In this document: positions 61,823 through 64,000 of the stretch, in pieces
How positions within the stretch are numbered: position 1 is the first letter of the stretch
Layout: each line of letters begins with the position of its first letter
From: Sthenelais limicola
Lineage: Eukaryota > Annelida > Polychaeta > Phyllodocida > Sigalionidae
Length of the DNA stretch: 64,000 bases
Assembly: GCA_942159475.1 (NCBI GenBank)
Contig: OW804100.1
Location: 11,344,646-11,408,645, forward strand
Direction of reading: 5' to 3'
The notes under the pieces: generated by a model
What the model was told of the DNA's origin: nothing
The model's input: only the letters and a program-made list of their open reading frames with translations
Databases searched by the model: none
Program-made: the position numbers and the translations under genes

Positions 61823-62181
61823 CTCTCCTCTCTCAGTTTTGCCTGCACATATTGATTTGATAGTATCATAGAAGTCACAGGTACCTACTCAATCATTTGT
61901 TGAGTTGGCTGGCCTAGCATCGTAGACGGGAGTGGTGTTCGCGTGGCTGATGTCTGCCCGCGTGACAGTGACAGAGCTCGTGTTGACATGGCCGCCATCT
62001 TGCGTGGAAGTCTCGGCCCGTGCGAGAGGGAGCGTGGCGTCAACAGTAGCACGTGCTGTCCTAGTGGGCGTGGCACTGTTTTGATCTGGGCTTGTTGCTG
62101 GTAAACGGTGGGCCCGATCGCTGGCTGCTGGAACAAAGGGAGGCGCCTCCGGGTTCCAATGTGTGGAAGCGCCGTCTACTC
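61823..62181 (-). other. Pol-frame leader of element 2, interrupted by one TGA
   Basis: After a -1 shift at the heptamer the Pol frame runs about 97 codons (starting RVDGAST, rich in T, A, S and P) to TGA at 61891-61889, then continues open into RT. The T/A/S/P-rich composition is that of a linker. The TGA would stop frameshifted Gag-Pol, so this copy may depend on readthrough, an internal start at 61822, or proteins from another copy. Confidence 0.65.
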
Positions 62182-62188
62182 GTTTTTT
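62142..62188 (-). promoter_or_regulatory. -1 ribosomal frameshift signal at the gag/pol junction
   Basis: The slippery heptamer A AAA AAC lies at 62188-62182 in the Gag frame, one codon before the Gag stop TAG (62178-62176). An 8-nt spacer follows (62181-62174). Then comes a 9-bp stem: GGCGCTTCC (62173-62165) with GGAGGCGCC (62150-62142), one G-U pair, and a 14-nt loop. A -1 shift enters exactly the Pol frame. Heptamer, phase, spacing and stem all match known retroviral and retrotransposon signals. Confidence 0.85.
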
Positions 62189-62862
62189 GTACCTGGATTA
62201 GAGAACTGTGTAGCATTGTTAGATCGAGAGTTATTGCGGTTATTACTGAAGCCTCCATTCGAGTTACCTCTAGCATTGTCATTTGCATTTGCGTGGTTGA
62301 CCTTGCGTATGCATTCTACTATGGAATGACGGCAGCTTTTCCCTACCGAATCACAGTAGCTGCAAATGTGTAAATACGATATGGCAGATTCAACATGATT
62401 GGATACATTCTTACACCCGTTCCTAGAGTTGTATGCACGGCATACCACCTCGGGCTGACCTCCTTGGTTTCTAGGGGCATTGTTATTGTTATGGGGCCTA
62501 TGTCCAGCGCTAGTTGCACCCCCATTGTATGCTCCGCTTAGTGCAGACGCACTTCCCATTGTTAGGCAGAGGCGGACACGTTTTTCTTGAATTGCTAGCC
62601 TATCGTCCCATGTCAAAGTCCCATTTTCTACGCTATCCCACACATGTTGGGTCCAGCGGCGTACCGCTGCCCAGGGTCTGTCTAAAGAATCTTTAATTAC
62701 TTTCTTGAGGTGGTGGAAAATATCATAGTAGTCCTCCTTCTCATATGCCCTAGGGTGGTCAAGGAGCGCCAGAGTGGCGTCCACATATTCCATAGCTGTC
62801 ATATTTGTTCTAGCATCTATTTTCTGTTTGACTGTGGTGACCCCTTCCCTTGTAATAAACAT
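62176..62862 (-). CDS. Gag-like protein of element 2, C-terminal part, 228 aa
   Basis: It carries the conserved Gag core: a helical region (YDIFHHLKKVIKDSL) with PWAAVRRW and LTWDDRLAIQEKR, equivalent to the same stretch in element 1, then a glycine/asparagine-rich linker and a zinc motif (VCRAYNSRNGC...H...HICSYC...SCRHSIVEC). The Asn/Arg-rich tail ends at TAG beside the frameshift heptamer. The ATG at 62862 lies just after an in-frame TAA; the true beginning is more likely an exon junction joining it to the upstream Gag frame. Confidence 0.85.
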   Translation of the reverse strand: MFITREGVTTVKQKIDARTNMTAMEYVDATLALLDHPRAYEKEDYYDIFHHLKKVIKDSLDRPWAAVRRWTQHVWDSVENGTLTWDDRLAIQEKRVRLCLTMGSASALSGAYNGGATSAGHRPHNNNNAPRNQGGQPEVVCRAYNSRNGCKNVSNHVESAISYLHICSYCDSVGKSCRHSIVECIRKVNHANANDNARGNSNGGFSNNRNNSRSNNATQFSNPGTKNE

Positions 62863-63464
62863 ATATATGGCTTAGCAAATATACGCGAAGAGAGTAAGTC
62901 TGTGATAACATGGTTCTTACCGTGGAGGCCCGAGGATTTTCGCTCCTTCTCAATCTCCTTTTCCATGAACCGGTCTGAGTCGAGTTGGCGTTGGATGATA
63001 TAAGGGGCTTTTACCTCGGACCTCCGACGGCGGTGTTTCTTGGACTTGTGTTTGGATTTCGGTGGCGTGGCTTCGTGTTCACTTGAGGATTCCTCCGATG
63101 AGCTGTCCTCTGAGCTGTCCTCTGAGCTGGACGACACCGGCTTCTTTCTCTTCTTCTTTTTCTTGTCTTTGGACTTCCCCTTCGCGACTGAGGATTTGAC
63201 TACTACGGCTAGCTGTTGGGCTATCTTCTCTACTGCCCCTTCGAGTCCCTTCACAGATGCCTCCATGGTTTTCACCTGGCTATCGAGCTCTCTGTTGGTC
63301 ATCTTGGAACCTTTAGCCTTCTTGGGAGAGGGCTCACCCCTGCTATTTTGCTCCCCGTCGGTCGTGTGTTCGTTCTCTGCACCGGCGTTCGAGCTTGTGT
63401 CTTCGGGTAGCACCACCTTGCTTGCAACTCTCGTCTTTGTATGCTTTGTACGTCTACGAGGCAT
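62817..63464 (-). CDS. Gag-like protein of element 2, N-terminal part, 215 aa
   Basis: It starts at the ATG about 110 bases inside the A1 repeat (MPRRRTKHTKTRVASK, strongly basic). A helical, probably coiled-coil stretch (MTNRELDSQVKTMEASVKGL...) is followed by lysine-rich and serine/glutamate-rich segments and a second basic patch (KSKKHRRRRS). No zinc motif of its own. The last 34 codons, from 62920 to the stop at 62817, fall wholly or mainly within a candidate intron, so they are probably not made. It overlaps the second Gag frame by 46 bases. Confidence 0.8.
   Translation of the reverse strand: MPRRRTKHTKTRVASKVVLPEDTSSNAGAENEHTTDGEQNSRGEPSPKKAKGSKMTNRELDSQVKTMEASVKGLEGAVEKIAQQLAVVVKSSVAKGKSKDKKKKKRKKPVSSSSEDSSEDSSSEESSSEHEATPPKSKHKSKKHRRRRSEVKAPYIIQRQLDSDRFMEKEIEKERKSSGLHGKNHVITDLLSSRIFAKPYICLLQGKGSPQSNRK
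62832..62920 (-). other. Candidate 89-nt intron in element 2 gag
   Basis: The donor G|GTAAGA is at 62921/62920. The acceptor ACCACAG|TC is at 62832/62831. Exon 1 ends after one base of a codon and exon 2 starts at codon position 2, so splicing fuses the two Gag frames in phase. The removed part contains the stop codon blocking the second frame. A second acceptor at 62844 also keeps phase but is weaker. Confidence 0.6.
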
Positions 63465-63572
63465 GTTGACCAGAACAAGTGAGGGTATCCGAGTCTATGT
63501 CTGGTAAGAAGTAGAAGGTTATGCTGCTGGTGTAATATAACCGGGCAGCGTAAAACTTCACTCGCCAAAAAT

Positions 63573-63726
63573 TGAAATGTGTGTAGGTTGACGGTTGAAA
63601 GTGAAGTGAGGTGGGTTGCGGTTGAAGTGAGTAGTTTGCTGCGTAGTTGAGGGTGGCAGCAGTGTAGGTGGGAGGGGGTAGGCCGCAGCAATGCCCGCGC
63701 ACCGCTTACTGCTGTGCTTAGAACAT
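63573..63726 (-). repeat. Element 2 split repeat A1 (outer 5' end)
   Basis: This is 154 bases identical to A2, upstream of Gag. It is GC-rich near its outer end (CCGCAGCAATGCCCGCGC). It probably contains the promoter and recombination site. Confidence 0.97.
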
Positions 63727-64000
63727 ATTTTAAGAGGCTATCGCATTCTTTACGGCAGAATCCAAATATAATAACAACATTTTATTAATGGAGCTGATCA
63801 AAGGAGAATCTTAATAGTCTTCATAGGTTGTAAAATATAGGTTCTTTATGATAATAAATGGATGACAATAACTATAAAATTACATATTAGCCGAAATAAG
63901 CATGTACATTCTGGTGAAGCACACTGCCTTCACCCACATTTTTCTCTGTATATTTGGATTCGGAATACACTGCAGAATGCAATAGCAACGACTGAAGACG
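63727..64000. other. Flanking AT-rich DNA
   Basis: Nothing recognised in the last 274 bases. Confidence 0.5.

Larger units (their letters stand above)
58188..63726 (-). mobile_element. Ngaro-like tyrosine-recombinase retrotransposon, element 2 (5.5 kb)
   Basis: Same architecture as element 1 on the minus strand: A1 (63726-63573), Gag in two frames, RT/RNase H, overlapping YR, then B1 (58814-58599), A2 (58601-58448), a 44-bp spacer and B2 (58403-58188). Both repeat pairs are identical (154/154 and 216/216 bases), so this insertion is young. Proteins are only distantly related to element 1, so it is a separate family. RT, RNase H and YR catalytic residues are intact; one in-frame TGA lies upstream of RT. 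No methyltransferase domain. Confidence 0.93.

Noticed and set aside
61885..62136. An 83-codon frame after element 2 gag, in the Gag frame
   Set aside because: The -1 (Pol) frame over the same bases leads into RT and is reached from the slippery site, so this one is most likely incidental.

Overview
The window looks like nuclear DNA of an AT-rich invertebrate animal. Most of it is non-coding. It carries a single-exon animal-type family-31 glycosyltransferase, several families of small inverted-repeat transposons, a jockey/CR1-like LINE remnant, and two tyrosine-recombinase retrotransposons of the DIRS/Ngaro order. Frequent TACATGTA-type words and this element mix recall marine lophotrochozoans, but that is only an impression.

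Layout: 1-23 kb has no gene I can support. It holds purine-rich and tandem repeats, palindromes and MITE-like hairpins. At 23.1-24.0 kb a LINE reverse transcriptase fragment lies on the minus strand, almost touching Ngaro-like element 1 (24043-29146, minus strand: Gag, RT/RNase H, YR). From 29 to 45 kb the sequence is gene-free but rich in non-autonomous DNA elements: a TIR MITE at 31.8 kb with a second copy at 50.5 kb, inverted-repeat elements at 35.5 and 43.3 kb, a hAT-like element at 38.5-39.75 kb with CGCAG arrays, and a 960-bp TA-flanked element at 44.1-45.05 kb packed with GGGTTCT words. The one clear host gene, a complete Golgi beta-1,3-glycosyltransferase, is at 45704-46786 on the minus strand. 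A possible LINE C-terminal fragment lies at 56.1 kb, and Ngaro-like element 2 (minus strand) fills 58188-63726.

The two retrotransposons are the most interesting content. Each has the split direct repeats expected of Ngaro/PAT-type elements (in coding direction A1-ORFs-B1-A2-B2) and lacks the methyltransferase domain of DIRS/PAT, so I call them Ngaro-like. Reverse transcriptase, RNase H and tyrosine recombinase all keep their catalytic residues. They seem to make Pol in different ways. Element 1 has Gag and Pol in one frame with a single TAA between them. Element 2 has a canonical A AAA AAC slippery heptamer one codon before the Gag stop, an 8-nt spacer and a 9-bp hairpin, which leads in the -1 direction into the Pol frame. 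Element 2 also has a candidate 89-nt intron inside gag and a lone in-frame TGA ahead of RT, although its two repeat pairs are identical and it is therefore young.
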